From Demequina rhizosphaerae (GTDB taxonomy: Bacteria; Actinomycetota; Actinomycetes; Actinomycetales; Demequinaceae): a stretch of DNA of 64,000 nt. This document shows, one piece after another, positions 28,974-40,544 of the stretch. The notes under the pieces were generated by a model that searched no databases, was not told the DNA's origin, and was given only the letters and a program-made list of their open reading frames with translations. The position numbers and the translations under genes were made by a program. Numbering within the stretch: the stretch's first letter is position 1; the number at the start of each line of letters is the position of its first letter. Location: NCBI RefSeq assembly GCF_000971255.1, contig NZ_BBMC01000004.1:1-64000 (forward strand). The letters run 5' to 3'.

Positions 28974-30526
28974 CCGAGCGTCAGGCCGTGCGCCGCGCCC
29001 TCATCTCCGTCTACGACAAGACCGGCATCGACGAGCTGGCGATGGCGCTCACCCACGAGGGTGTGCAGATCGTCTCCACCGGCTCGACCGCGCAGCGCAT
29101 CGCCGCCGCGGGCGTGCCCGTCACCCCGGTCGAGGAGCTCACCGGCTTCCCCGAGTGCCTCGACGGGCGCGTCAAGACGCTGCACCCGCGCGTCCACGCG
29201 GGCATCCTCGCGGACCGCCGCCTCGACGACCACGTGCGCCAGCTCGACGAGCTCGGCATCGAGCCGTTCGACCTCGTGGTGGTCAACCTCTACCCGTTCG
29301 CCGCGACCGTCGCGTCGGGCGCCGCCCCCGACGCGATCGTCGAGCAGATCGACATCGGCGGACCGTCGATGGTGCGCGCCGCCGCCAAGAACCACGCGAG
29401 CGTCGCGGTCGTCGTCGACCCCGAGGACTACGAGGGCGTCGCCAACGCCGTCGGCCACGGCGGCTTCACGCTCGCCGACCGCACCCGTCTCGCCGCGAAG
29501 GCCTTCCGCCACACCGCCGACTACGACGTCCAGGTCGCCACCTGGATGGGCGAGACCCAGGCGCCCGACGACGACGGCACCGGCCTCGCCGGCTGGATGG
29601 GCGCATCGTTCGCCCGCCAGGCGGAGCTCCGCTACGGCGAGAACCCGCACCAGGCCGCCGCGCTCTACACCGACGGCTCGGGCACCGGCATCGCCGGCGC
29701 GCGCCAGCTCCACGGCAAGGAGATGTCGTTCAACAACTACGTGGACGCCGATGCGGCGGTGCGCGCCGCGTACGACCACGCCGGCCCCGCGGTCGCCGTG
29801 ATCAAGCACGCGAACCCGTGCGGCATCGCGGTCGCCGACACCATCGCCGAGGCGCACGCCAAGGCGCACGCGACGGACCCGGTCAGCGCGTTCGGCGGCG
29901 TCATCGCGTCCAACGGCGTGGTGACGGCCGATGCGGCCCGCCAGATCGCGGGGATCTTCACCGAGGTCGTCGTGGCCCCCGGCTACGAGGACGAGGCCGT
30001 CGAGATCCTCACCAAGAAGAAGAACCTGCGCATCCTCGAGATCGATCCCGCGCCGCTGTCCACCGAGTGGCGCCGCGTCACGGGCGGCCTGCTCGTCCAG
30101 GACCTCGACGCGATCGACGCGCCCGGCGACGCGCCCGCCGCGTGGCAGCACGTGGCCGGTCCGGCGGCGGACGAGGCGATGCTCGCGGACCTCGAGTTCG
30201 CGTGGCGCGCGTGCCGCGCCGTGAAGTCCAACGCGATCCTGCTCGCGAAGGACGGCGGCGCCGTCGGCATCGGCATGGGCCAGGTCAACCGCGTCGACTC
30301 GTGCCGCCTCGCGGTGAGCCGCGCGGGCGAGGAGCGGGCGGCCGGCTCGGTCGCCGCCTCCGACGCGTTCTTCCCGTTCGCGGACGGCCTCCAGGTGCTC
30401 GTCGACGGCGGCGTGCGCGCGATCGTGTCGCCCGGCGGCTCGGTGCGCGACGCCGAGGTCATCGCGGCGGCCGAGGCGGCCGGCGTCACGCTGTTCCACA
30501 CCGGCACCCGCCACTTCTTCCACTAG
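28970..30526 (+). CDS. purH: Bifunctional AICAR transformylase/IMP cyclohydrolase
   Basis: Performs the last two steps to IMP; its substrate AICAR ribotide (ZMP) is the ligand class sensed by the riboswitch before glyA. The MGS-like cyclohydrolase domain (residues 1-200) opens [18 protein letters not shown] with [13 protein letters not shown]. The transformylase domain has [14 protein letters not shown], the KHANPCG motif with catalytic Lys-His, and [11 protein letters not shown]. It has 518 residues, a normal length. Coupled to purN by four bases. Confidence 0.97.
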   Translation: MTERQAVRRALISVYDKTGIDELAMALTHEGVQIVSTGSTAQRIAAAGVPVTPVEELTGFPECLDGRVKTLHPRVHAGILADRRLDDHVRQLDELGIEPFDLVVVNLYPFAATVASGAAPDAIVEQIDIGGPSMVRAAAKNHASVAVVVDPEDYEGVANAVGHGGFTLADRTRLAAKAFRHTADYDVQVATWMGETQAPDDDGTGLAGWMGASFARQAELRYGENPHQAAALYTDGSGTGIAGARQLHGKEMSFNNYVDADAAVRAAYDHAGPAVAVIKHANPCGIAVADTIAEAHAKAHATDPVSAFGGVIASNGVVTADAARQIAGIFTEVVVAPGYEDEAVEILTKKKNLRILEIDPAPLSTEWRRVTGGLLVQDLDAIDAPGDAPAAWQHVAGPAADEAMLADLEFAWRACRAVKSNAILLAKDGGAVGIGMGQVNRVDSCRLAVSRAGEERAAGSVAASDAFFPFADGLQVLVDGGVRAIVSPGGSVRDAEVIAAAEAAGVTLFHTGTRHFFH

Positions 30527-30535
30527 GAGACGCGC

Positions 30536-30799
30536 ATGGGAGAACGGACGCGCACCCCGCTCGGCCTCGCGGTCGGCGTCACGGTGGCCGTCGTCGCGAT
30601 CGCGCTGTCGGGGCTCATCGTGGGCGTCGACATCGCGGTGCTCGCGCTCGCGGCCTTCGCCGCGGCGGGCGCGGTCGCGCGCATCGTCACCCCCGTGGGC
30701 CGCGCCTTCGAGGTGCGGCGGCGCGCCATCGACGTGGGCGTGCTGGCGTTCCTCGCCGCGGTGCTCGCGTTCCTGGGCCTCACCACCCCGCTGGGCTAG
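30536..30799 (+). CDS. DUF3017 small membrane protein
   Basis: An 87-residue protein with three hydrophobic helices (LAVGVTVAVVAIALSGLIVGV, VLALAAFAAAGAVARIV, VGVLAFLAAVLAFLGL) and the linker RAFEVRRRAIDVGVLAF typical of DUF3017, a family that usually accompanies purine or folate genes in actinobacteria. Function unknown. AGGAG lies nine bases after the purH stop, so it is the third gene of that operon. Confidence 0.8.
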   Translation: MGERTRTPLGLAVGVTVAVVAIALSGLIVGVDIAVLALAAFAAAGAVARIVTPVGRAFEVRRRAIDVGVLAFLAAVLAFLGLTTPLG

Positions 30800-30808
30800 C
30801 GGCCAGGG

Positions 30809-30909
30809 GATTCCCCATGACAGATGTGAGGGAAGTGACGCAGGTCAGCTCCTGACGCGTGCGCCTTCCCGTCGTGGGGACGCACGCGTCACATCTGTCA
30901 TGGGGAATC
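30809..30909. repeat. 101-bp palindromic element, copy A
   Basis: Perfect 21-bp arms start GATTCCCCATGACAG at 30809 and end at 30909. Inside are a second perfect 10-bp repeat (GACGCGTGCG 30854-30863 and its complement 30881-30890) and a short GTCAG/CTGAC hairpin. It lies between the convergent ends of the DUF3017 and aquaporin genes and so could terminate both. The arms match those of the element at 47999-48098; the interiors differ. Confidence 0.9.
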
Positions 30910-30919
30910 GACGGGGGTG

Positions 30920-31768
30920 TCAGTCCTCGATGGTCTCGACGACCTCGATCGTCACGAGGTCCTCCTCGGGCCCGAAGGCGCGGAAGAGCAGGCCCGTGAT
31001 GGCCGCGCCCAGCAGCGGCGCGAGCCAGAACAGCCACAGCTGCTGGATGTGCTCGGTGCCCGAGAACAGCGCGATGCCGGTCGCGCGCGCCGGGTTGAGC
31101 GCGCCGTTGGTGAACGGGATCGCGATGAGGACGAGGAAGCCGACCGTGAGGCCGATCCCGAACGGCGCGAAGCCGGGCACCGCGCGGCCCGAGGTCATGG
31201 AGAGCACCACGGCGACGAGCAGCGCCGCGATGATCACCTCGACGATGCCGCCCGCGAGCCAGTCGAACTGGGTGGGGGAGTAGTCGGCGTAGCCGTTGGC
31301 GGCGGTCGCGAGGAACTCGCTCGCGGTGCCGAGCTGGTCGTAGAGCTCGTTGGTCGAGCGCAGTCCGTAGAAGAGGCCGCCCGCGGCGGTCGCGCCCACG
31401 AGCTGCGCGAGCACGTACGGCGCCACGTCGCGGCCGGGGAAGCGGCCCGCGAGCCACACGCCCACCGTGACGGCGGGGTTGAGGTGCGCGCCGGAGATGC
31501 CGCCGAAGATCAGCGCGGCGATGATGACGCCGAGCGCGAAGCCGAACGCGACGTTGATGCCGTCCCAGCCCAGCACGCCCGAGAACAGGGCGGCGCCCAC
31601 GCCCATGAAGACGAGGATGAAGGTGCCGGCGAGCTCCGCCAGCATGCGGGACACGAGGCTCGGGCCGGTCGTGTCCTCCGCCCACACCTCCTCGGTCATC
31701 TCCTCGGTGAACTCGACGACGTCGGGCTCGTCGGCGTCGGACGCGGGGTCGAATGACGACTGGCTCAT
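30920..31768 (-). CDS. Aquaporin / MIP-family channel
   Basis: A 282-residue water or glycerol channel with six helices and both pore motifs, SGAHLNPAVTVG and NGALNPARATGIA. The residues around the second motif (Arg following NPA, small residues nearby) fit a water channel more than a glycerol facilitator, but this is not certain. An acidic N-terminal extension of about 40 residues (EPDVVEFTEEMTEEVWAED) is unusual and cytoplasmic. A strong SD GAGGAGG precedes ATG 31768. It is transcribed alone. Confidence 0.9.
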   Translation of the reverse strand: MSQSSFDPASDADEPDVVEFTEEMTEEVWAEDTTGPSLVSRMLAELAGTFILVFMGVGAALFSGVLGWDGINVAFGFALGVIIAALIFGGISGAHLNPAVTVGVWLAGRFPGRDVAPYVLAQLVGATAAGGLFYGLRSTNELYDQLGTASEFLATAANGYADYSPTQFDWLAGGIVEVIIAALLVAVVLSMTSGRAVPGFAPFGIGLTVGFLVLIAIPFTNGALNPARATGIALFSGTEHIQQLWLFWLAPLLGAAITGLLFRAFGPEEDLVTIEVVETIED

Positions 31769-31903
31769 CGTTCCTCCTCACAGGCGCGCCGCGGCGGGCA
31801 CGCTCTGACGCATCGTCGCACGCGCATCGTCCCCAGGCGAGGGGGCGCGCGGGGTGACGATGCGCGCTGACGTACCCGTGACGAACGGCCCGGGCGCGTG
31901 GAC

Positions 31904-31909
31904 TAGCCT
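31904..31909 (+). promoter_or_regulatory. -10 box TAGCCT of icd
   Basis: TAGCCT 35 bases before the icd ATG, followed by the ribosome site TGAGGACTG. Confidence 0.4.
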
Positions 31910-31944
31910 GGTGCCACCATCCCCGACGGTGTGAGGACTGACGC

Positions 31945-34222
<2,278 letters not shown>

Positions 34223-34256
34223 TCCTGCTGTTCTGGCTGTTCTGGCTGTTCGTCGG

Positions 34257-34282
34257 AGGCCCCGGGGTTGTCCCCGGGGCCT
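34257..34282 (+). terminator. Terminator after mdh
   Basis: An 11-bp stem (AGGCCCCGGGG and complement) with loop TTGT followed by TCGGCTTT, one of the few in the window with a T-rich tail. Three CTGTTCTGG-like repeats precede it. Confidence 0.85.
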
Positions 34283-34466
34283 TCGGCTTTGCTGGGGCGG
34301 GCCGGCGCCGTGACGCAACCGCCGTACACGATCCGGGCCGTCTCGCGTCGTGCCTGGATCGCCGGACCGAGGTCGATTCCGTACGCCGGTCGCGTCCGCG
34401 GCGGTGTGCGGAGGTGTGCGGTGCGGGCGGTGTGCGGTGGCGGCGCGCGCGGCGCGCGGGCATGCA

Positions 34467-34526
34467 CGAACTTCGAGGAATCCGGGCGGGAACCAGGCCT
34501 TATGCTCCCGGGATCCTCGAAGTTCG
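34467..34526. repeat. 60-bp intergenic palindrome
   Basis: Two 20-base arms match at 18 positions (CGAACTTCGAGGA and CCGGG parts perfect) around a 20-base centre. It occupies the 422-bp non-coding stretch between mdh and the ROK gene. No open reading frame with family resemblance was seen in that stretch, which otherwise holds the mdh terminator and the ROK promoter. Confidence 0.8.
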
Positions 34527-34562
34527 CACCCCATCGGGCGAGGGTGGCGGAGCCACGCTCGG

Positions 34563-34576
34563 TGTGAACGCTTACA
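34563..34576 (+). promoter_or_regulatory. Possible LacI-type operator
   Basis: TGTGAACGCTTACA fits the loose pattern TGnnAnCGnTnnCA of LacI-family operators, with 10 of 14 positions symmetric. It lies about 80 bases before the ROK gene. This is tentative; the match is short. Confidence 0.25.
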
Positions 34577-34608
34577 TCACGGAGCGGTAACGATCGGTGA
34601 ACAAGGGG

Positions 34609-34642
34609 TTGCGGACTGATTGTTAGTACTCTTTACTAACAA
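34609..34642 (+). promoter_or_regulatory. Promoter and ROK operator before the repressor gene
   Basis: A perfect 8-bp inverted repeat TTGTTAGT-N7-ACTAACAA (34620-34642) ends two bases before the ATG. TTGCGG (34609) and TTTACT (34632), 17 bases apart, fit -35 and -10 boxes, placing the transcription start at the ATG. The palindrome covers the -10 box, so a bound repressor would block transcription. Such TTAGT/ACTAA operators are typical of ROK regulators, so autoregulation is likely. Confidence 0.65.
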
Positions 34643-34644
34643 AC

Positions 34645-35823
34645 ATGGCTTCAGAGGTCACGACTCCCGCAGCGCAGCGGGGTGCGGCGCGTCAGCAGCG
34701 CTTCGCCTCCGTGGTGCGCGCCGGCGCCCGCGTCACCCCCGAGCGGGCGCGGAGCCACAACCGCGCGCTCGTCCTGCAGGAGCTGTACCGCTCCGAGGGC
34801 CTGTCCCGCGCGGACCTCGCACGCGCCGTCGGCCTCACCCGCGTCACCATCTCGGACCTCGTCGCGGACCTCATCGCGGACGACCTGGTCGTCGAGCTGG
34901 GCATCCGCACGGACGTCCGTCCCGGCAAGCCGGCCACGCTGCTCGACATCAACCGCGCGGGCTTCGCGATCGTCGCGCTCGACCTCTCGTACGACAACCT
35001 CTTCCGCGGCGTCGTCACGGACCTCGACGGCACGGTGCTCCACCGCGAGCACATGGACGTCACCGGCGTGACCGGCGCCGCCGCGGTCGACGCGGTGGGC
35101 GAGCTCCTCACCCGCCTCGTGGCCCGCGCGAACGCCCCCGTGCTCGGCATCGGCGTCGGCAGCCCCGGCATCGTGGACGATGCGGGCGTCGTCCTCTCCG
35201 CGCCGAACCTCGGCTGGTCGGACGTCCCGCTCCAGGCGGCCCTCGCGGAGCGCACCGAGCTCCCGGTCCTCGTCGCGAACGATGCCAACGCGGCCGCCCT
35301 CGCCGAGCGCACTTTCGGCGGTGCGGACGACGACACGATGCTCATCCGCGTCGGCCGAGGCGTCGGCTCCGGCCTCGTCGTCGGCGGGCGCCTCGTGCGC
35401 GGCGCCCACTCGGCCTCCGGCGAGATCGGCCACGTCGTCGTCGGCACCGACGGCGGCGAGACCTGCGCCTGCGGCAAGACGGGCTGCCTCGAGACCTGGC
35501 TCGCGATCCCGCGCCTCCAGGCCCGCCTCGAGGGCGCGGCCGACGACGCCCAGCGCCGCGCGGTCCTCGCCGCGGCCGGCGAGCGGCTCGGCATCTCGAT
35601 CTCGCCCGTCGTGGGCGCGCTCAACCTGGGGGAGGTCGTCCTGTCCGGCCCCCTCGATCTTCTCGACGGCACGCTGCTCGACTCCGCCGCCGAGACGATC
35701 CGCTCCCGCACGATGGCCGACTCGCACGGCGGTCCTGCGGTACGGATGACCACCCTCGGACGCGACATCGTCGTGCTCGGGGCAGCGGTCATGGTCCTCA
35801 CCGGCCAGCTGGGGGTCTTCTGA
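34645..35823 (+). CDS. ROK-family transcriptional repressor (amino-sugar operon)
   Basis: A 392-residue regulator of the NagC/Mlc type. The N-terminal winged HTH (VLQELYRSEGLSRADLARAVGLTRVTISDLVADLI) is followed by a sugar-kinase-like ROK domain with GIGVGSPGIVDD, ANDANAAALAE and the zinc-binding CACGKTGCLE. It lies directly before the GlcNAc uptake and catabolism genes, which it probably represses until an amino sugar or its phosphate binds. ATG 34645 is nearly at the predicted transcription start. Confidence 0.92.
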   Translation: MASEVTTPAAQRGAARQQRFASVVRAGARVTPERARSHNRALVLQELYRSEGLSRADLARAVGLTRVTISDLVADLIADDLVVELGIRTDVRPGKPATLLDINRAGFAIVALDLSYDNLFRGVVTDLDGTVLHREHMDVTGVTGAAAVDAVGELLTRLVARANAPVLGIGVGSPGIVDDAGVVLSAPNLGWSDVPLQAALAERTELPVLVANDANAAALAERTFGGADDDTMLIRVGRGVGSGLVVGGRLVRGAHSASGEIGHVVVGTDGGETCACGKTGCLETWLAIPRLQARLEGAADDAQRRAVLAAAGERLGISISPVVGALNLGEVVLSGPLDLLDGTLLDSAAETIRSRTMADSHGGPAVRMTTLGRDIVVLGAAVMVLTGQLGVF

Positions 35824-35881
35824 CCTCGTGTCCCCACCCGTGGCAGCCCGCCACGGAACCCATTGAAGAGAAGGAACTGGA

Positions 35882-37198
35882 ATGAAGAAGACGATGATCG
35901 GCGCGACCGCCTTCGCGGCCGCCGGCGCCATCGCGCTCGCGGGCTGCTCGACGGCCTCCGACTCGGGCTCGGACTCCTCCCCGGCCGCCAGCGACACCGC
36001 TGCGGCCGCCGAGGACATCACGCTCTGGCTCGCCGGCACGGACACCCCCGAGGCGCTCATCGAGTACCTCAAGACCGAGTACACCGACGTCAACGGCGGC
36101 TCGCTGACCGTCGAGCAGATCGGCTGGGGCGACCTCATCTCGTCGCTCACCACCGCGCTGCCCGACTCGGAGAACACCCCTGACGTCGCCGAGGTCGGCA
36201 ACACCCAGGCGGCCACCTTCACCACGGTCGGCGCGTTCATGGACCTCACGGACCACTACGAGGAGCTCGGCGGCGACTCGCTGCTGCCCGGCTTCGTCGA
36301 GGCGGGCTCGATCGGCGACTCGGTCTACGCCCTCCCGTACTACTTCGGCTCGCGCGCGGTCTTCTACCGCCAGGACATCTACGAGGCCGCGGGCGTCGAG
36401 GTGCCCACCACCCTCGCGGAGTACACCGAGGTCAACAAGAAGATGCTCGACGAGGGCGTCGGCGGCGCCTACCTGGCGGGCCGCGACTGGCGCTCGGCCA
36501 TCTCGTGGATCTTCGCCAACGGCGGCGACATCGCCGAGTACGACGGCTCCGAGTGGCACGCCACCCTCGACAGCCCCGAGGCGATCGCGGGCGTCGAGCA
36601 GTGGCAGGAGCTCTTCGAGACCGGCAACGTGGCGCAGCCCACCGACGACGACACCACCACCTACTCGGCCATCAACGACGACTTCCTCTCGGGCACGCCC
36701 GCGTCGTCGACCCTCGCGCCGAGCTGGGCGACCTGGACCCTGGGCGACTTCGACGAGGAGACCGAGGGCTACGTGTGGAACTCCGAGACCTTCGGCGTCT
36801 ACGCGCTCCCGGGCGTCGACGGCGGTGCGGCCCCGGTGTTCGCCGGCGGCTCGAACATCGGCGTCTCGGCCGCGACGCAGCACGTCGACGGCGCGCTCGA
36901 CCTCATGGAGATCATCTTCTCGGACGAGTACCAGACGATGCTCGCGGAGAACGGCATGGGCCCGGCGAACCTCGACTTCGCGGACACCTACATCGAGAAC
37001 TCCACGTTCGAGGGCGTCAACGAGATCGCCTTCGAGGCCGCGTCGAACGCGAAGCTCACCCCGGCCGCGGCCGGCTGGGCCAGCGTCGAGGAGGCCGGCA
37101 TCATGGAGGACTTCTTCCAGGCCGTCGCCGAGGGCGGTGACGTCACCAAGCTCGCCGTCGAGGCCAACGCCAAGATCGACGAGCTGATCAACGGCTAA
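35882..37198 (+). CDS. Sugar ABC transporter substrate-binding lipoprotein
   Basis: A 438-residue lipid-anchored receptor. The signal peptide MKKTMIGATAFAAAGAIALAGC ends in a lipobox (LAGC), followed by a Ser/Ala/Asp-rich linker and a cluster-B binding-protein fold (DITLWLAGTDTPEALIEYLKTEY, YALPYYFGSRAVFYRQDIYEAAG, FAGGSNIGVSA). The neighbouring nag genes suggest that GlcNAc, chitobiose or a related amino sugar is the ligand. A hairpin after the gene may keep its mRNA more abundant than the permease part. Confidence 0.93.
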   Translation: MKKTMIGATAFAAAGAIALAGCSTASDSGSDSSPAASDTAAAAEDITLWLAGTDTPEALIEYLKTEYTDVNGGSLTVEQIGWGDLISSLTTALPDSENTPDVAEVGNTQAATFTTVGAFMDLTDHYEELGGDSLLPGFVEAGSIGDSVYALPYYFGSRAVFYRQDIYEAAGVEVPTTLAEYTEVNKKMLDEGVGGAYLAGRDWRSAISWIFANGGDIAEYDGSEWHATLDSPEAIAGVEQWQELFETGNVAQPTDDDTTTYSAINDDFLSGTPASSTLAPSWATWTLGDFDEETEGYVWNSETFGVYALPGVDGGAAPVFAGGSNIGVSAATQHVDGALDLMEIIFSDEYQTMLAENGMGPANLDFADTYIENSTFEGVNEIAFEAASNAKLTPAAAGWASVEEAGIMEDFFQAVAEGGDVTKLAVEANAKIDELING

Positions 37199-37227
37199 GT
37201 CCCTTCCGAGCGGCTCGACCGCTCCCG

Positions 37228-37262
37228 CATGGGCCCGGGTGTACCCCGCACCCGGGCCCGTG
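37228..37262 (+). terminator. Intercistronic hairpin after the binding-protein gene
   Basis: GGGCCCGGGTG and complement with flanking pairs give a stem of about 15 bp. In binding-protein operons such hairpins act as partial terminators or mRNA stabilisers, raising receptor over permease levels; that role is inferred. Confidence 0.65.
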
Positions 37263-37326
37263 TCATGGGCGGACCCGCCCACCAGACCCACCTCAGCACC
37301 ACCTCAGCACCCTCGAGAGGCACACC

Positions 37327-38283
37327 ATGACCACCACCGTGACGGCGCCGGAGGCGACGGGGAGGCAGGAGCCTGCCGCGCCCCGCCACCGCAAGCGGCG
37401 CCCGAAGCTGCCGTACGCGCTGCTGATCCCCGCGATCGCGACGCTGCTCATCGGCCTCGGCTACCCGGTCACCTGGCAGATCATCAACTCCTTCAAGGAG
37501 TACGGGCTCGCCCAGCAGTTCGGGCAGCCGGCCGAGTTCATCGGCCTGCAGAACTACCTCGACCTCTTCACCGACTCCGTCTTCTGGACGATCGCCCTCC
37601 GCTCGGTCGCCTTCATGGCCGGCACCGCGCTGCTCACCATGGGCATCGGCATCGCCCTTGCGCTCCTCATGAAGGCCATCCCCGCGTGGTCGCGCATCGT
37701 GCTCCAGGTCGCGATGCTGCTGGCCTGGGCGATGCCCATCGTGGCGCAGATGACCGTGGCGAACTGGCTCATCGACGACCGCAACGGCGTGGTCAACTAC
37801 GTGCTGTCGCTCATCCCCGGCGTCGACTACATCGGCCACAACTGGCTCATCGAGCCCCTCAGCTTCTTCGGCGTCGCGATGACGATCATCACGTGGGCCT
37901 CGGTGCCCTTCGTGGCGTTCTCCGTCTACGCGGGCCTCACCCAGGTCTCCGAGGAGGTCCTCGAGGCCGCGTCGCTCGACGGCGCCAGCCGCTCTCAGAC
38001 GCTGCGCATGGTGATCGTGCCGATCATCCGCCCCGTCCTCGTCATCCTGCTGCTCCTCCAGCTCATCTGGGACCTGCGCGTGTTCGCGCAGATCCAGCTG
38101 CTGCAGGACTTCGGCGCGGCGGGCGAGCGCTACGACCTGCTCGGCACCTACATCTACGGGCTCGGCATCGGCCAGAGCCAGTTCGGCATGGCGGCCGCGG
38201 CGGCCATGGTCGTGATGGCGCTCACCCTCGCGATCAGCTGGGGCTACGTGCGCAACATGATCAAGGAGGACCAGGAGTCATGA
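37327..38283 (+). CDS. Sugar ABC transporter permease, MalF type
   Basis: A 318-residue permease with six helices after a basic cytoplasmic N-terminus (RHRKRRPKLPYALLIPAIATLLIGLGYP). The EAA loop that contacts the ATPase is EEVLEAASLDGASRSQTLRMVIVPIIRPVL. It forms the channel with the following permease. No ATPase gene lies in the cluster, so a shared MsiK-type ATPase elsewhere in the genome is expected. Confidence 0.94.
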   Translation: MTTTVTAPEATGRQEPAAPRHRKRRPKLPYALLIPAIATLLIGLGYPVTWQIINSFKEYGLAQQFGQPAEFIGLQNYLDLFTDSVFWTIALRSVAFMAGTALLTMGIGIALALLMKAIPAWSRIVLQVAMLLAWAMPIVAQMTVANWLIDDRNGVVNYVLSLIPGVDYIGHNWLIEPLSFFGVAMTIITWASVPFVAFSVYAGLTQVSEEVLEAASLDGASRSQTLRMVIVPIIRPVLVILLLLQLIWDLRVFAQIQLLQDFGAAGERYDLLGTYIYGLGIGQSQFGMAAAAAMVVMALTLAISWGYVRNMIKEDQES

Positions 38284-39116
38284 ACCGCACCATCCTGCGC
38301 GCCGGCGGCGCCACCCTCGCCGTCGTCCTCGCCGCGATCTGGGCCTTCCCGGTCTACTGGATGATCAACACGTCCTTCCAGACGCCGGCGACGATCAACA
38401 AGCTCAGCCCGACCTTCCTGCCGCTCGACGGCACGCTGAAGAACTACCGCGAGGTGCTCGCGGACAACAGCTTCAGCGCCGCGCTCGGCATGTCGCTCAC
38501 CGTCACCGCGATCGCGCTCGTGCTGTGCGTGCTCTACGCGGTGCTCGCGGCCCTCGCGATCGCCCGCTTCCGCTTCCGCGGCCGCAAGACGTTCGTGCTC
38601 GCGATCATCGTGGTGCAGATGCTCCCTGCCGAGGCGATGTTCATCGCGCAGTACAAGATGCTCGCCTCCGCCAACCTCCTCAACTCGGTCATCGGCGTCA
38701 CGGTCATCTACCTCGCGATGGTGGTGCCGTTCACGACGTGGATGCTGCGCGGCTTCGTCGCGGGCGTCCCCGTCGACCTCGAGGAGGCGGCCATGATCGA
38801 CGGCTGCACCCGGATGGGCGCCTTCCGTCGCGTCACGTTCCCGCTGCTCGCGCCGGGCCTGGTCGCGTCGGGCGTGTTCGCCTTCGTCCAGGTGTGGAAC
38901 GAGTTCGCGCTCGCGTCGATCATCCTCACCGAGAACCAGAAGGCCACGCTGCCGCTGTGGCTGCGCGACTTCGCCCAGACCTCCAACCTCGGCGTCACCG
39001 AGTGGGGCCAGGTCATGGCCGGCTCCGTGCTCGTCGCGATCCCGGTGATCGTGTTCTTCATGATCGTCCAGGGCCGCATGGCGCAGGGCCTCGTGGGCGG
39101 CGCGGTCAAGGGATGA
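38280..39116 (+). CDS. Sugar ABC transporter permease, MalG type
   Basis: A 278-residue partner permease with six helices (AAIWAFPVYWMINTSFQTP at the start). The EAA loop is VDLEEAAMIDGCTRMGAFRRVTFPLLAPGL. Overlaps the previous permease and the next gene by four bases each, so permeases and GH3 enzyme are translationally linked. Confidence 0.94.
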   Translation: MNRTILRAGGATLAVVLAAIWAFPVYWMINTSFQTPATINKLSPTFLPLDGTLKNYREVLADNSFSAALGMSLTVTAIALVLCVLYAVLAALAIARFRFRGRKTFVLAIIVVQMLPAEAMFIAQYKMLASANLLNSVIGVTVIYLAMVVPFTTWMLRGFVAGVPVDLEEAAMIDGCTRMGAFRRVTFPLLAPGLVASGVFAFVQVWNEFALASIILTENQKATLPLWLRDFAQTSNLGVTEWGQVMAGSVLVAIPVIVFFMIVQGRMAQGLVGGAVKG

Positions 39117-40543
39117 GCGCCACGATGAACCCGCTCGCCCCCCTCATGCCCGGCTTCGTCGGGCACACGCTCCCGGACTGGCTCGAGCGGCGCCTGCGCG
39201 ACGGGCTCGGCGGCGTGTGCCTGTTCGCGGCCAACGTCGAGTCGCCCGCGCAGCTGCGGGCCCTCACCGACGCGATCCACGCGGCCAACCCTCACGCGGT
39301 CGTGTCGATCGACGAGGAGGGCGGCGACGTCTCGCGCCTGTACCAGGCGGTCGGCTCGCCTTTCCCCGGCAACGCGGTGCTCGGACGGATGGACGATGCG
39401 GCGGCCACCGAGGCCGTCGCGGCCCGGGTGGGCGCGGAGCTCGCCGCGGCGGGCGTGGACCTCACCCTGGCCCCGGACGTCGACGTCAACGCGGACCCCC
39501 GCAACCCCGTCATCGGCATCCGCAGCTTCGGCACGGACCCCGCGCTCGTGTCCCGTCACTCGGCGGCCTGGGTCGCCGGCGTCCAGGCGCAGGGCGTGTC
39601 GGCGTGCGCGAAGCACTTCCCCGGGCACGGCGACACGGCCAAGGACTCGCACCTCGACCTGCCGACGGTCGAGGCGGACGCGGAGACGCTCCACGCCCGC
39701 GACCTGCCGCCGTTCGTGGCGTCGCTCGACGCGGGCGTCGCGACCGTCATGACGTCGCACATCATGGTGCCCGCGCTCGACCCCGAGCTGCCCGCGACGT
39801 TCTCGCGGCCGATCCTCCAGGGGCTGCTGCGGGCGGGCCTCGGCTTCGACGGCGTCATCGTCACCGACGCGCTCGACATGAAGGGCGCGTGCGAGGGCCG
39901 GGGCATCCCGGCCGCCGCGGTCCTCGCGCTCGCGGCGGGCGCCGACCTGCTGTGCCTCGGCTCGGTCAACCCCGACGAGGAGATCGGCGAGATCGCCTCC
40001 GCGATCGAGGCCGCCGTCGCGGACGGCTCCCTCGACGAGGCCCGCGTGATCGAGGCCTCGGAGCGGTGCGCCGCGCTGGGGCGGGCCCACGCCGAGCGCC
40101 GGGCCGCCGCATCGTCCGCCGTCCCGGAGATCGTGGGGGCCGCCGCCGTGCGCGCCACCTTCGAGGTCTCGGACGCGGCCGCCGCCGCGCTCGCCGCGGA
40201 CCGGCCGCGGGTGTGGTTGCGCCTCGAGCCCGCCGCGAACGTGGCCGTCGGCAACGCGCCGTGGGGTCCCTTCGCGGCCGGGGTGGAGGCCGCGGCGACG
40301 CTGGGGCCGCACGACGACCCCGCATCGTTCGCGGCCGCCGTGCCCGACGGTGCCCTCGCGGTCGTCGTGGGCAAGGACAACCACCGCCACCCGTGGGCCC
40401 TGGCCGCGATCGACGCGGTGCGCGGACGGGGGGACACCGTGGTGGTAGACATGGGCTGGCCCGGCGACGTGGCCGCCGATGTCGCCACCTACGGAGCGTC
40501 GCGCCTGGTAGGCGACGCGCTCCTCGAGCTGATCGGACACTGA
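39113..40543 (+). CDS. GH3 beta-N-acetylhexosaminidase, intracellular
   Basis: A 476-residue glycoside hydrolase family 3 enzyme of the NagZ group. CAKHFPGHGDTAKDSHLDLP carries the His/Asp dyad typical of GlcNAc-specific members and VIVTDALDMKG the Asp nucleophile. There is no signal peptide, so it acts on imported chitobiose or muropeptide fragments, releasing GlcNAc. A C-terminal part of about 140 residues (after 335) resembles the second GH3 domain in reduced form. Coupled to the permease by ATGA. Confidence 0.9.
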   Translation: MSATMNPLAPLMPGFVGHTLPDWLERRLRDGLGGVCLFAANVESPAQLRALTDAIHAANPHAVVSIDEEGGDVSRLYQAVGSPFPGNAVLGRMDDAAATEAVAARVGAELAAAGVDLTLAPDVDVNADPRNPVIGIRSFGTDPALVSRHSAAWVAGVQAQGVSACAKHFPGHGDTAKDSHLDLPTVEADAETLHARDLPPFVASLDAGVATVMTSHIMVPALDPELPATFSRPILQGLLRAGLGFDGVIVTDALDMKGACEGRGIPAAAVLALAAGADLLCLGSVNPDEEIGEIASAIEAAVADGSLDEARVIEASERCAALGRAHAERRAAASSAVPEIVGAAAVRATFEVSDAAAAALAADRPRVWLRLEPAANVAVGNAPWGPFAAGVEAAATLGPHDDPASFAAAVPDGALAVVVGKDNHRHPWALAAIDAVRGRGDTVVVDMGWPGDVAADVATYGASRLVGDALLELIGH

Positions 40544-40544
40544 C

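Noticed and set aside
34223..34644. Small open frames in the mdh-ROK gap
   Set aside because: Several short frames exist on both strands but they are Arg/Gly-rich, lack ribosome sites and cross the hairpin; treated as non-coding.
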